A DNA stretch of 38,746 nucleotides from an uncultured Lachnospiraceae bacterium (GCA_910586275.1 CAJUIM010000017.1:1-38746); one strand, 5' to 3'. Positions 21,693 through 29,792 are shown, counted from the first letter of the stretch. Numbers and translations are program-made. Notes: generated by a model from the sequence alone, not told the origin.

Positions 21693-21784
21693 TATAAAAT
21701 GTATAATGTAAAGAAAAATAAAAATATTTATAGAAATAATTACATTTACTATTGACAAGTTACATTATAAAGTGTATAATGTAA
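21693..21784. promoter_or_regulatory. Operator: palindrome and direct copy
   Basis: TTACATTATA (21760-21769) and TATAATGTAA (21775-21784) are perfect 10-bp inverted arms with 5-nt spacer, covering the promoter spacer and -10 box. A second site, differing at one of 19 positions from 21766-21784, lies at 21693-21711. The cognate regulator is not identified; the phage repressor sites look different. Confidence 0.7.
21752..21780 (+). promoter_or_regulatory. Consensus sigma-A promoter
   Basis: TTGACA (21752-21757) and TATAAT (21775-21780) with exactly 17 nt between. It would drive the two small genes at 21812 and 21940. The overlapping palindrome implies tight repression. Confidence 0.85.
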
Positions 21785-21811
21785 TTATCAAAAGGAACGG
21801 AGGAAAACAAA

Positions 21812-21922
21812 ATGTATTTCAAATATTACAAGGACGCTGAAGAATATGCTAAAAAGCATTATGAAAAATGGAGCATCTGGTTTGATAGGGATGAAAAGAT
21901 GTACTATATCTTACCTAGATAA
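21812..21922 (+). CDS. Tiny aromatic-rich protein, 36 aa
   Basis: First gene after a perfect promoter, with GGAGG nine nt before ATG 21812. It is rich in Tyr, Trp and Lys (FKYYKDAEEYAKKHYEKWSI), helical, and ends in MYYILPR. Function unknown. The strong, repressed promoter makes real expression likely. Confidence 0.55.
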   Translation: MYFKYYKDAEEYAKKHYEKWSIWFDRDEKMYYILPR

Positions 21923-21939
21923 GAGAGAAAGGGGAAAGC

Positions 21940-22077
21940 GTGAAAGAGTATACTGTAACGTGTTGGGCGAGCCAAGAAATCATTGTTGAAGCAGAAAGCA
22001 AGGAGGATGCGGAGGAAATTGCCATAAATGAATGCACATTTCCGTATATAGATTATTGCACGGTAGACGAAAAATAA
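21940..22077 (+). CDS. Tiny acidic protein, 45 aa
   Basis: GTG 21940 with AAAGGGG seven nt upstream. The sequence (VTCWASQEIIVEAESKEDAE then EIAINECTFPYIDYC) has a strand-helix-strand pattern and three cysteines, like small beta-alpha modules fused to many phage proteins. Function unknown. Confidence 0.5.
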   Translation: MKEYTVTCWASQEIIVEAESKEDAEEIAINECTFPYIDYCTVDEK

Positions 22078-22119
22078 CCGCATTGTCCTAGATGGGCGCA
22101 TGAAAAGCGAAATAAACCA

Positions 22120-22148
22120 TTGAATCTACTTGACAAATTTGGTAAAAT
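22120..22148 (+). promoter_or_regulatory. Candidate promoter for the late regulator
   Basis: TTGAAT (22120-22125), 17 nt, TAAAAT (22143-22148). The transcript would begin at the following hairpin and carry a leader of about 100 nt before ATG 22252. Moderate match. Confidence 0.4.
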
Positions 22149-22153
22149 GAAAA

Positions 22154-22175
22154 GGAGCGGACGGCCATCCGCTCC
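22154..22175. terminator. Hairpin, terminator-like on the minus strand
   Basis: GGAGCGGA (22154-22161) and TCCGCTCC (22168-22175) with a 6-nt loop. T-rich sequence (TTTTCATTTT) follows only on the minus strand. On the plus strand it would be a 5'-end stem of the regulator mRNA. Confidence 0.4.
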
Positions 22176-22251
22176 AATTCTGAAAATATGAAATTTGAAA
22201 TCCTTTAATAATTATAGCCGAAAGTGCGCTATAAGTCAAGGGGGCTGCAAA

Positions 22252-22719
22252 ATGTCAGCACCAAGAACGCCGAATCTACAGGAAGGGAAGCTAATAAAAG
22301 AGATTGATTTTCAAATCCTTATGTGCAAGGAAAAAATCAAAAACCATGAAAAAAGCATTGCAAAGATTAAACGGATGGCCGGCATGAATGGCCCGTCTGG
22401 TATTGGTTCGGTTGACCTTTCCGGGATGCCGAAAGCCGGATTCTCACACATGGATTTCCCGGACGCAATCGCTTTGATCGCAAAAGATGAAGAATACATA
22501 GAACAGGAAAAGGCAGCAATAAAGGCATTGAGGAAGCGCAAGCGGAATCTGATTAAGGCCGTGGAGATTTTAGACGGCACGGAGCAGAACATATTTATTT
22601 ACCGTGTCCTGTACGGAATGACACAGGATGCCGCCGCTGAAGCCATAGGCGTTTCATCCCGGCAGCTTCAGAGAATCGAAAAGCAGATGAAAGAGAATAC
22701 AAAGGTTTTTGAATTGTAA
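22252..22719 (+). CDS. ArpU/sigma-like late transcription regulator, 155 aa
   Basis: The C-terminal 50 residues (IFIYRVLYGMTQDAAAEAIG then VSSRQLQRIEKQMKE) form a sigma-70 region 4-like helix-turn-helix, as in ArpU/RinA-type phage late regulators. The N-terminal half is a long charged coiled coil (LIKEIDFQILMCKEKIKNHE) with a Gly-rich loop near residue 45. ATG 22252 with GGGGG upstream is chosen; the longer open frame to 22195 lacks a site. It lies directly upstream of the repeat-flanked promoter of the recombinase and packaging genes, the position of such regulators in Firmicute phages. Activation of late transcription is the likely role. Confidence 0.75.
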   Translation: MSAPRTPNLQEGKLIKEIDFQILMCKEKIKNHEKSIAKIKRMAGMNGPSGIGSVDLSGMPKAGFSHMDFPDAIALIAKDEEYIEQEKAAIKALRKRKRNLIKAVEILDGTEQNIFIYRVLYGMTQDAAAEAIGVSSRQLQRIEKQMKENTKVFEL

Positions 22720-22772
22720 AAAGTGCAATTTTTTGATTCGATTTTTTGAACGATTTTTTGAAGCACTTTTTT
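22718..22772 (+). repeat. Phased T-tract tandem repeats within a large dyad
   Basis: CGATTTTTTGAA is repeated exactly at 22739-22750 and 22751-22762, with a diverged copy CAATTTTTTGAT at 22726-22737. AAAAAGTGC (22718-22726) and GCACTTTTT (22763-22771) enclose them. The T tracts recur every 12-14 bp, which should bend the DNA upstream of the late promoter; the dyad may also end the regulator transcript. Confidence 0.55.
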
Positions 22773-22826
22773 AGCAATGAAAATCAAAGAAAATCCAGTA
22801 AAATCAAGGCTTTTCACAAAAAATCA

Positions 22827-22885
22827 ATGTCGTGTTTTATGTCGTGAAATATGTCGTGGAAATGTCGTGTTTGTTATGTTATAAT
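22827..22885 (+). promoter_or_regulatory. Late promoter with four phased activator boxes
   Basis: ATGTCGTG occurs at 22827, 22839, 22851 and 22862 (spacing 12, 12, 11 bp). An extended -10 element, TG-T-TATAAT, lies at 22877-22885 and there is no -35 consensus. The last box falls in the -35 zone. This is the layout of an activator-dependent promoter; the adjacent ArpU-like protein is the natural candidate. Confidence 0.65.
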
Positions 22886-22907
22886 GGGTATAGTTAAAAG
22901 TGTGCGG

Positions 22908-22933
22908 AGCAGCCCCGTTGTGGGCTGCTTTTT
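22908..22933 (+). terminator. Leader terminator just after the late promoter
   Basis: AGCAGCCC (22908-22915) and GGGCTGCT (22922-22929) with a T run to 22933. A transcript starting near 22892 would end after about 40 nt unless antitermination occurs. Confidence 0.7.
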
Positions 22934-22990
22934 CGTTACCAGAAAAGGCATACTTGCGGATATGCCTTTCACTGCAAAGGGGGCATATTG

Positions 22991-23542
22991 ATGAATACGG
23001 TTGAGCCGATTCGGGATATAGAAGTTGTATTGGACATTGCGGACTATCTCAAAGAGAGAAACCGCCGGGATTATGTGATGTTCATGTTTGGCATTTATTC
23101 GGGTTTGCGGATATGCGACATTCTGCAATTCCGTGTCCGGGATGTCCGGGATAAAGACCATATATCCCGGAGGGAGAAAAAGACGCAAAAGGAAAAGCGA
23201 TTCCCGATAAACCGGGAATTAAAGAAGATTCTGAATGAATACATAGCGGACAAAAAGGACTATGAATTTCTCTTTAAGAATCCGCATGAGCCAAACAAGG
23301 CCATTACAAGGCAGCAAGCATATAACATATTATCGGCCGCCGGGAAACAGTTTGGGCTTGACAGCATAGGAACGCACACGCTGCGAAAGACATTCGGCTA
23401 TCATTTATACAAACAGACAAACGATGCGGCCTTGCTGATGGATATATTCAACCATTCCGACATCCATATAACATTAAGATATATTGGGGTAAATCAGGAT
23501 TGCAAGGATAAGGCATACAACAATCTATCATTCAAACGGTAG
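22991..23542 (+). CDS. Small tyrosine recombinase (phage integrase family), 183 aa
   Basis: Catalytic domain of a tyrosine recombinase: GLR (Arg40), a basic KKTQKEKRFPI beta-hairpin with the catalytic lysine, HTLRKTFG (His129, Arg132), FNHSD (His155) and the nucleophile in LRYIG (Tyr164). The arm-binding domain is absent. Similar short recombinases often lie between the late regulator and terminase genes in Firmicute phages. Their role is uncertain, perhaps genome resolution or processing. Here it coexists with the serine integrase, so it is unlikely to be the main integrase. GGGGG lies seven nt before ATG 22991. Confidence 0.85.
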   Translation: MNTVEPIRDIEVVLDIADYLKERNRRDYVMFMFGIYSGLRICDILQFRVRDVRDKDHISRREKKTQKEKRFPINRELKKILNEYIADKKDYEFLFKNPHEPNKAITRQQAYNILSAAGKQFGLDSIGTHTLRKTFGYHLYKQTNDAALLMDIFNHSDIHITLRYIGVNQDCKDKAYNNLSFKR

Positions 23543-23556
23543 GCATATTACACGCT

Positions 23557-23588
23557 GCTTTCGGACGAAAAATCGGAAAGCTTTTTTT
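23557..23588 (+). terminator. Terminator after the recombinase
   Basis: GCTTTC (23557-23562) and GAAAGC (23576-23581) with a 13-nt loop, followed by seven T. It separates the recombinase from the packaging genes. Confidence 0.6.
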
Positions 23589-23879
23589 ATTTTGCCTACG
23601 GCTTGACATATTAAGGCATTGTCAAATGGCATGGGATGATTTCGTCCGCCTTAAATAGAAGTGAAGCTTGAAAAGACTATTTTACAAAATATTAGATATG
23701 TCAATAGAATGTGGATGCGCCGGAACGCCCGAACACGAACAGGCGTTTGCTATCGCAAGCCCGAACAACATAGGTTCTTTTATCGAACAAATGTTTGTTG
23801 CGGGTCTGCGAAGCCCAAAATCTTTCTAGGCACAGAAAAAAAATAACAAAAGTTGCCGTTTCCGATGGGAGGGGTACAG
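23589..23879. other. Gene-poor segment before terminase; possible cos/pac region
   Basis: No convincing gene is seen in these 291 nt. There is a 7-bp dyad TTAAGGC/GCCTTAA (about 23613-23655), repeated CGAAC motifs between 23720 and 23790, and a palindrome AACAAATGTTTGTT near 23788. A GpA-type terminase cuts at cos sites usually next to the small-subunit gene, so packaging recognition here is plausible. A 43-codon frame (23698-23829) lacks a ribosome site. Confidence 0.4.
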
Positions 23880-24479
23880 ATGGCAAAAAAAACCACGCCG
23901 CCGGACGGCGGAGCAGCAGACAGCATAAAGACAACAGACATTAGCGCAATCACGGTAAACAGTGCCGCCCTTGAAAAGATAATAGGCGTGTCTGACAGGC
24001 GCATCCGGCAGCTTGCGGAGGAAAATATCATCATCCGGGCAGCAAAGGGGCGGTATAAGCTGATGGATTCCATCACGAACTATATTTTGACCTTAAAGGT
24101 ACAGATGGAAGCCAACAATGCGGAATCCGTGGATGGGGAAATCGACTTGGAGGAAGAAAAAGCCATCCATGAAAGGGTAAAGCGGCACATTTCGGAGCTG
24201 AAGCTTCAGACCATGAGGGGGGAACTCCACAAATCGGAGGATGTGGAGCGTGTCATGATGGATATGCTTGCATCGGTTAGGGCAAAGCTTCTTTCCATGC
24301 CTACGAAATTAGCCCCTATTCTGGTATCAAGGAGCGAGATTGACTTTGTTAGGAATACGATTAACCGGGAAGTAATGGAAGCCCTTAACGAACTAAAGGA
24401 CTATAACCCGAAAGAATTTTATAGTGATGAATATGTGGCGGTAGGAGATGAAGAAAGCGATGAAAGAGAGGAAAATTGA
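23880..24479 (+). CDS. Terminase small subunit, Nu1-like, 199 aa
   Basis: Recognises phage DNA for packaging. The N-terminal part contains a winged-helix/MerR-like segment (LEKIIGVSDRRIRQLAEENI then RAAKGRYKLMDSI). Long helices follow (residues 85-150), and the end is acidic. ATG 23880 follows GGGAGGGG. It overlaps the large subunit gene by 32 nt, the usual order. A run of six G at about 24217 is in frame here. Confidence 0.82.
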   Translation: MAKKTTPPDGGAADSIKTTDISAITVNSAALEKIIGVSDRRIRQLAEENIIIRAAKGRYKLMDSITNYILTLKVQMEANNAESVDGEIDLEEEKAIHERVKRHISELKLQTMRGELHKSEDVERVMMDMLASVRAKLLSMPTKLAPILVSRSEIDFVRNTINREVMEALNELKDYNPKEFYSDEYVAVGDEESDEREEN

Positions 24480-26310
24480 CAGCAAGACATTAAACCTTTT
24501 CCGCAACATTGCAAAAGCGCTTTCTCCGCCGCCGGAATTGACGGTAAGCCAGTGGGCGGACAAATACAGGAAATTATCGCCGGAATCATCTTCAGAGCCG
24601 GGGCAGTGGAATACAGACCGTGCGCCCTATCAGCGCGAGATCATGGATGCGGTTGTGGATTCCGCCGTGGAAACGGTTGTTATTATGTCATCCGCACAGG
24701 TGGGGAAAACCGAATTGATATTGAATACAATCGGGTATTACATAGATTACGACCCGGCCCCGATTCTCTGCTTGCAGCCTACCCTTGAAATGGCGCAAGC
24801 ATTTTCCAAAGACAGGCTTGCGAAAATGATTCGTGATACGCCTGTACTTCGTGGGAAAGTCAAGGATGCACGGGCGAGGGATTCCGAAAACACGATATTA
24901 CACAAATCTTTCCCCGGCGGCCATATTACGATGGTAGGCGCAAACTCCGCCGCCGGGTTGGCAATGCGCCCGATTCGCATTGTCATGATGGATGAAATAG
25001 ACAGATTTCCACCGTCCGCCGGGAGCGAGGGAAACCCCATAAAACTAGCGGAAAAGCGTACTACAACATTTTGGAATCGAAAGAAGATTAAGGTATCCAC
25101 TCCCACAATCAAAGGGAGATCACAAATTGAAACGGAATACCTTTCATCGTCAAAAGAAGAATGGTGTGTTCCTTGCCCTTGCTGCGGAAAATATCAGCCC
25201 TACGAATGGGGGCGCATCCGTATTTCCGATGTAACTATGGAATGCAAATACTGCGGAGAGCATTTCAAGGAAACCGAATGGAAAGAGCGTCCGGGAAAAT
25301 GGATAGCCGGGGCGGAGAATAAGAGAAAAAGAGGATTCCACCTAAACGAATTAGCATCCCCTTGGAAGCACTGGGAAGAAATCATAGAGGATTTCCGGGA
25401 AGCATACAGGGAATGGAAAGAAAACGGCGATATACAAAAGCTGAAAGTGTGGGTAAATACATCGCTTGGCGAAACATGGGAGGAAAAAGGGGATGCTGCG
25501 GATGAAGATGTTCTGCTAAAACGGCGTGAACGCTACACGGCGGATTTGCCGGATGGTGTCCTTTTAGTAACGTCCGGCGTGGATGTACAGGATGACAGAT
25601 TTGAGGTTGAAATAACAGGGTGGGGAAAGGGCTATGAATCTTGGGGAATCCTGTACAGGAAAATACCCGGCGATTTGGAAAAAGAGCAAACATGGGAAAA
25701 ATTAGAGAAATTTCTTGAAATGGAATTGTATTTTGAGAATAAAAATTCTCTTTTGATTGCCTGTACCTGTATAGACACGGGCGGACATTTCACGGCGGAA
25801 GCCTATAAATTCTTGAAAAAGATGGAGCGGAAGCAAAAACTGATTTTCGGGATTAAAGGCATGGGCGGCGAGGGAATCCCACTTGTAAACAAGGTATCGA
25901 CAAACAACATAGAAAAAGTAAAAATATTCCTTTTGGGTGTAGATTCCGGCAAAGAAATCCTTATGGCAAGGCTGAAAACAGCGGATGAGGGGCCGGGATA
26001 TTGTCATTTTCCCATCAATGCGGACAGGGGATATGATGAAACCTATATCAAAGGGCTTTCCAGTGAACAAAGGGTTATACAGTTTAAGGATGGCCGCCCG
26101 GTTCTGAAATGGGTAAAAAAGTCAAGCGGAACACGGAATGAGCCGCTTGACTTACGAAATTATTCTACCGCCGCCGCCGAAATTCTCCGCCCGGATTGGG
26201 ATGTACTGGAAAAGAAAATCAAACAGGGCATAAATTACATGAAAAAGCAGCCAAAAACGGCGGCAAAAAAGAAAAAGACCGGGATTATCAACCGGGGGAT
26301 ACAGGTATAG
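24448..26310 (+). CDS. Terminase large subunit, lambda GpA family, 620 aa
   Basis: ATP-driven packaging motor and nuclease. Walker A is SSAQVGKT (81-88) and Walker B IRIVMMDEID (176-185). A zinc cluster (CPCCGKY and CKYCGEHF, about 237-265) is typical for GpA-type enzymes. The nuclease domain begins near SGVDVQDDRFEVEI (about 375), and CIDTGGHFTA carries a further acidic site. GpA-type terminases work on cos ends. The start at 24448 has GGAG very close; ATG 24460 is an alternative. The basic C-terminus (KKQPKTAAKKKKTG) may contact the portal. Confidence 0.93.
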   Translation: MKKAMKERKIDSKTLNLFRNIAKALSPPPELTVSQWADKYRKLSPESSSEPGQWNTDRAPYQREIMDAVVDSAVETVVIMSSAQVGKTELILNTIGYYIDYDPAPILCLQPTLEMAQAFSKDRLAKMIRDTPVLRGKVKDARARDSENTILHKSFPGGHITMVGANSAAGLAMRPIRIVMMDEIDRFPPSAGSEGNPIKLAEKRTTTFWNRKKIKVSTPTIKGRSQIETEYLSSSKEEWCVPCPCCGKYQPYEWGRIRISDVTMECKYCGEHFKETEWKERPGKWIAGAENKRKRGFHLNELASPWKHWEEIIEDFREAYREWKENGDIQKLKVWVNTSLGETWEEKGDAADEDVLLKRRERYTADLPDGVLLVTSGVDVQDDRFEVEITGWGKGYESWGILYRKIPGDLEKEQTWEKLEKFLEMELYFENKNSLLIACTCIDTGGHFTAEAYKFLKKMERKQKLIFGIKGMGGEGIPLVNKVSTNNIEKVKIFLLGVDSGKEILMARLKTADEGPGYCHFPINADRGYDETYIKGLSSEQRVIQFKDGRPVLKWVKKSSGTRNEPLDLRNYSTAAAEILRPDWDVLEKKIKQGINYMKKQPKTAAKKKKTGIINRGIQV

Positions 26311-26325
26311 AAAGGCGGCGGAAAC

Positions 26326-26544
26326 ATGGAAAGACTGGACAGGGCCAAAAGGCGGCTTGAATTATATTATAAGGCAGAGGAAGCCATATTGACAGGACAG
26401 GAATACACCATAGGCACAAAGCGGCTGCGCCGTGCCGATCTGGAAGATGTGCAATCAATGATAAAGCAGCTTGAAAATGAAGTGGAATCCCTACAGGCAT
26501 CCGGGAAAAACCGTGCCTTGCGTGGGATTCCGCTTGACATCTAG
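26326..26544 (+). CDS. Small head-tail joining protein (gpW-like), 72 aa
   Basis: Helical protein with a beta-hairpin (GQEYTIGTKRLRRADLEDVQ) characteristic of the gpW/DUF6148-type head completion proteins between terminase and portal genes. It probably closes the portal after packaging. GGCGGAAAC lies upstream of ATG 26326; ribosome pairing is moderate. Confidence 0.75.
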   Translation: MERLDRAKRRLELYYKAEEAILTGQEYTIGTKRLRRADLEDVQSMIKQLENEVESLQASGKNRALRGIPLDI

Positions 26545-26561
26545 GAAAGGGGCGGCAAGGC

Positions 26562-28211
26562 ATGAATATTTTAGATAAAGCAATCGCCGCCATAAATCCG
26601 GCGGCAGCATTGCAAAGGGAAAAAGCCCGTTGGCAGCTTGATGTTGTACAGAAATTCCGAGATAGCGGTTATGATGAATCCGGGGCATCCCATTCCAAGA
26701 ACTCAATGAAAGGATGGAACGCATCGAGCAAATCCCCACAAGAGGACATAGACCGCAATCTTCACACGCTGCGGCAGCGGTCAAGAAGCCTTATGATGTC
26801 CGCCCCGATTGCTGTATCAGCAATCAAAACCAATAGGACAAATATAGTCGGGGTTGGGCTGAAAGCCCGTCCTACGGTAGACAGGGCAGTATTAGGGATT
26901 TCCGAAGCGGAAGCCAAAGCGTGGGAGGACAAGACCGGGCGAGAATTTGAATTGTGGGCGAAATCAAAGCACTGCGACAGCACGAAAATAAATAATTTCT
27001 ATGAAATGCAGCAGATAGCTTGTCTTTCGTGGCTGATGAATGGGGATGCGGTTGCGCTGATAAAGTACAGCGATTCGGAATCCGCTTTCATGCCTTACGG
27101 CTTGCGTATCCACATGATAGAATCCGACAAGGTTTGCAATCCGTATTCATCCGGCAGCTATGTAAATCTTCAGCAGACGAATCCGGCAAACGGAAACCGA
27201 ATCTATAATGGCGTGGAGATTGACAAGGATGGGGCAGTGGTGGCATACCATATTTGCAATACATACCCTCAATCATCCCTACAGGCAGAGAAGAAATGGA
27301 AAAGGGTGGAAGCGTTCGGAAAGCGGACGGGATTTCCGAATGTGCTTGTGATATTTGAGAGCGAAAGGGCGGAGCAGTACAGGGGAGTGCCGTATCTTGC
27401 GCCAGTAATCGAATCCTTAAAGCAGCTTACAAGGTACAGCGAAGCGGAGATCATGGCAGCAGTCATAAACGGCTTTTTTACTGTATTCATCACGACCGAG
27501 AAAAACACGGCGGAAATGCCCTTTACTGGAATCCGGGATGATGATTCCGAGGATGCGGACGATGCCAGAAGTTACGGCTTGGGGCCGGGCATGATAAACA
27601 TATTGGCCCCCGGCGAGGATATAAAGATGGCAGACCCGGCAAGGCCCAACACGAATTTTGATGCTTTCACGACATCATTTGCAAAATATATCGGTTCAGC
27701 CCTTGAAATACCCTATGAACTGCTTTTGAAGCAATTCGGGGCAAGCTATTCCGCATCCAAAGCGGCACTTGAAGAAGCGTGGAAGGCTTTTCGCATGAAA
27801 AGGGCATGGCTTGTAAATGATTTCTGTCAACCTATTTATGAAATGTGGCTTGTGGAAGCCATTGCAAAGGGGCGCATCAAAGCCCCCGGATTTTACCTTG
27901 ATGCCGCCATTCGGGAAGCGTGGAGCAAATGCACATGGAACGGGCCATCACAGGGGATGCTTGACCCCCTCAAAGAGATAAACGCCGCCACAAAACGGGT
28001 TGAACTAGGAGTATCAACACGCCAAAGGGAAACGATGGAAATGAACGGCGGAAGCTTTGACGATAATGCAGAGCAGCTTTTAAGAGAAGCGGAGAAAATG
28101 GGCGAAATCAATCAATTATTGAAACCGCCAACGGATTCCGGGGAATCCGGCGATTGGGCAGAGGAAAAACAGGAAAGCGAGGAAGAAAAGCATGGCGAAA
28201 ATTGGAGTTAA
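26562..28211 (+). CDS. Portal protein, lambda GpB family, 549 aa
   Basis: Dodecameric DNA channel at the head vertex. The N-terminal pattern (SHSKNSMKGWN, then RNLHTLRQRSRSLMMSAPIA and NIVGVGLKARP) and EIPYELLLKQFGASYSASKA near 385 are diagnostic for the lambda portal family. The C-terminus is acidic (EEKQESEEEKHGEN). It overlaps the protease gene by 20 nt. AGGAAAGGGG precedes the ATG. Confidence 0.93.
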   Translation: MNILDKAIAAINPAAALQREKARWQLDVVQKFRDSGYDESGASHSKNSMKGWNASSKSPQEDIDRNLHTLRQRSRSLMMSAPIAVSAIKTNRTNIVGVGLKARPTVDRAVLGISEAEAKAWEDKTGREFELWAKSKHCDSTKINNFYEMQQIACLSWLMNGDAVALIKYSDSESAFMPYGLRIHMIESDKVCNPYSSGSYVNLQQTNPANGNRIYNGVEIDKDGAVVAYHICNTYPQSSLQAEKKWKRVEAFGKRTGFPNVLVIFESERAEQYRGVPYLAPVIESLKQLTRYSEAEIMAAVINGFFTVFITTEKNTAEMPFTGIRDDDSEDADDARSYGLGPGMINILAPGEDIKMADPARPNTNFDAFTTSFAKYIGSALEIPYELLLKQFGASYSASKAALEEAWKAFRMKRAWLVNDFCQPIYEMWLVEAIAKGRIKAPGFYLDAAIREAWSKCTWNGPSQGMLDPLKEINAATKRVELGVSTRQRETMEMNGGSFDDNAEQLLREAEKMGEINQLLKPPTDSGESGDWAEEKQESEEEKHGENWS

Positions 28212-29355
28212 AGGCACGATTGTAGCAGATGACGATAAATGGATTTATGAGTATTTCGGAATCGCCGCAACGTGTCCGAAAGACATTCAAGCCGCAATCA
28301 TGGAAGCAAACGGGGAGGATTTGGATGTGGAGATCAATTCCGGCGGCGGCGATGTGGTGGCCGGGAATGAGATTTACACGGCACTTCGGATGTACCGGGG
28401 GAAAGTCAACATTATCATTTCCGGCATGGCGGCATCCGCCGCTTCCTACATAGCAACCGCCAGACATTGCGAGATTTCCCCGGTTGGCATCTTTATGATA
28501 CACAACGCATCCGGCGGCGCAAGGGGCGATTATCACGCTATGGACAAGGAATCGGAGATATTACAGGCAGTAAACCGGGCGATTGCCACGGCTTACATGG
28601 ATAAAACAAAAATGAAACTTGATGATTTGCTGAATCTGATGGACTGCGAATCGTGGCTTACAGCCGAAGAAGCGTTAAGCTATGGATTTGTGGATTCCAT
28701 CATTGAAAGCCAAGAGGATGCCAAAGGGGCCGCCGCAAAGGGCGGCTTTTCTGATGGCAAAAAAAAGACAGCCCTGTACAATGCGGCCACGGTTTTAGAC
28801 CGGGAAACCATAGACAGGACAAAGGAAATGCTTGCCAGAGCGTCCGAAAAACCCGGAAACACCGCCCCGGAAGGAGTGCCGAAACCGCCGGAAAGTGTTT
28901 TAGATAACCAGAATCAAAAGAAAGTGGAGGTAAAAGAAATGGCAGACACAACACAGGAAAGCATCTCAACCGTTGAGGAACTTACCGCAAAATATCCGGC
29001 GTTAGTGCAGCAGATCAAGGATTCTGCAAGCCTTGAAGCTACAGCCGCCGAAAATGCCCGACTGAAAGCGATTGATGAAATCGCCGGCCAGATTTCCGAC
29101 AAGATGGTGGCGGATGCAAAGTATGGGGAAAAGAAAGTCACGGCTGAAGCCCTTGCGCTTGAAGCGTTCCGGCAGAATGGCATCATGGCAGCGGCCGCCC
29201 TTTCTGATATGAAAGAGGACATCGGCGAATCCGGGGCCGGCGAAGTTGCGCCGTCCGCAAACACGGGGCTTGCGGATGATTCCGGGGAGCAGAGGGAAGC
29301 AAAGGTAAATAACCTTGCACAGAAAATCAAAGAAAGCAGAGGTAAAAACGCATGA
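28192..29355 (+). CDS. ClpP-like head maturation protease with scaffold tail, 387 aa
   Basis: Prohead protease of the S14 type: INSGGGDV (48-55), catalytic serine in GMAASAAS (Ser82) and His104 in IHNAS. A linker of about 60 residues leads to a helical Ala/Glu-rich scaffold domain (residues 250-387). The in-frame ATG at 28939 with its own GGAGG would give a separate scaffold protein. The layout copies lambda genes C and Nu3. The stop overlaps the decoration gene by 4 nt. Confidence 0.9.
   Translation: MAKIGVKGTIVADDDKWIYEYFGIAATCPKDIQAAIMEANGEDLDVEINSGGGDVVAGNEIYTALRMYRGKVNIIISGMAASAASYIATARHCEISPVGIFMIHNASGGARGDYHAMDKESEILQAVNRAIATAYMDKTKMKLDDLLNLMDCESWLTAEEALSYGFVDSIIESQEDAKGAAAKGGFSDGKKKTALYNAATVLDRETIDRTKEMLARASEKPGNTAPEGVPKPPESVLDNQNQKKVEVKEMADTTQESISTVEELTAKYPALVQQIKDSASLEATAAENARLKAIDEIAGQISDKMVADAKYGEKKVTAEALALEAFRQNGIMAAAALSDMKEDIGESGAGEVAPSANTGLADDSGEQREAKVNNLAQKIKESRGKNA
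28939..29355 (+). CDS. Nested scaffolding protein (Nu3-like), 138 aa
   Basis: An internal start in the same frame as the protease: GGAGG at 28926-28930, nine nt before ATG 28939. The product is the helical C-terminal region (TVEELTAKYPALVQQIKDSA and following helices), ending acidic then basic. In lambda the equivalent internal product directs prohead assembly and is removed by the protease. Expression is inferred from the ribosome site. Confidence 0.65.
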   Translation: MADTTQESISTVEELTAKYPALVQQIKDSASLEATAAENARLKAIDEIAGQISDKMVADAKYGEKKVTAEALALEAFRQNGIMAAAALSDMKEDIGESGAGEVAPSANTGLADDSGEQREAKVNNLAQKIKESRGKNA

Positions 29356-29765
29356 GCGAGAATTTATTTCAGACCACAGGAACATTTACGCCCGATAAGC
29401 TGATAGCCGATAATGCAATCCCTACCACGGCAAAGGGAATCGAGGTTGCAAAGGGCGAGGGATTCTTGAAGCGTGGTACGCTGATGGGAAAAGCCGCTGA
29501 TGGCACTTATAAGCGTACAGGAACGAAAGAAACCATAACGACCGGGGAGGGCGATTCTGCAACGGAAAGCGAAGCTACAATCGGGGCGGACTGTATCTTG
29601 ACGGATGATGTGGCAGCAGTCACAAAGTCGGTTGTATCGTCCGGGTACATTTCCGGCAATTTCAACCGGGCGGCCGTGATTCTGCCTACGGGGGTAGAGA
29701 TCGCAAACTATGAAACCGAGCTTCGCAAGTTGGGGATTTTCCTCAAAGCGGTACAGGAATATTAA
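29352..29765 (+). CDS. Head decoration protein (gpD-like), 137 aa
   Basis: Stabilises the expanded capsid. Size and position between protease and capsid match lambda gpD, as does the repeated beta pattern (LKRGTLMGKAADGTYKRTG; TIGADCILTDDV; GYISGNFNRAAVIL). ATG 29352 overlaps the previous stop (ATGA), so it depends on coupling. Confidence 0.85.
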   Translation: MSENLFQTTGTFTPDKLIADNAIPTTAKGIEVAKGEGFLKRGTLMGKAADGTYKRTGTKETITTGEGDSATESEATIGADCILTDDVAAVTKSVVSSGYISGNFNRAAVILPTGVEIANYETELRKLGIFLKAVQEY

Positions 29766-29792
29766 GGAGATCAGAAAGGAGATTTTTATATC

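Noticed and set aside
22739..22869. CRISPR-like array from the 12-bp repeats
   Set aside because: The units are 8-12 bp with spacing of only 3-4 bp and no spacers; they fit phased protein-binding sites.
23698..23829. 43-codon frame before the terminase small subunit
   Set aside because: Codon use is acceptable but no ribosome site is visible, and the region is rich in repeats more consistent with a packaging site.
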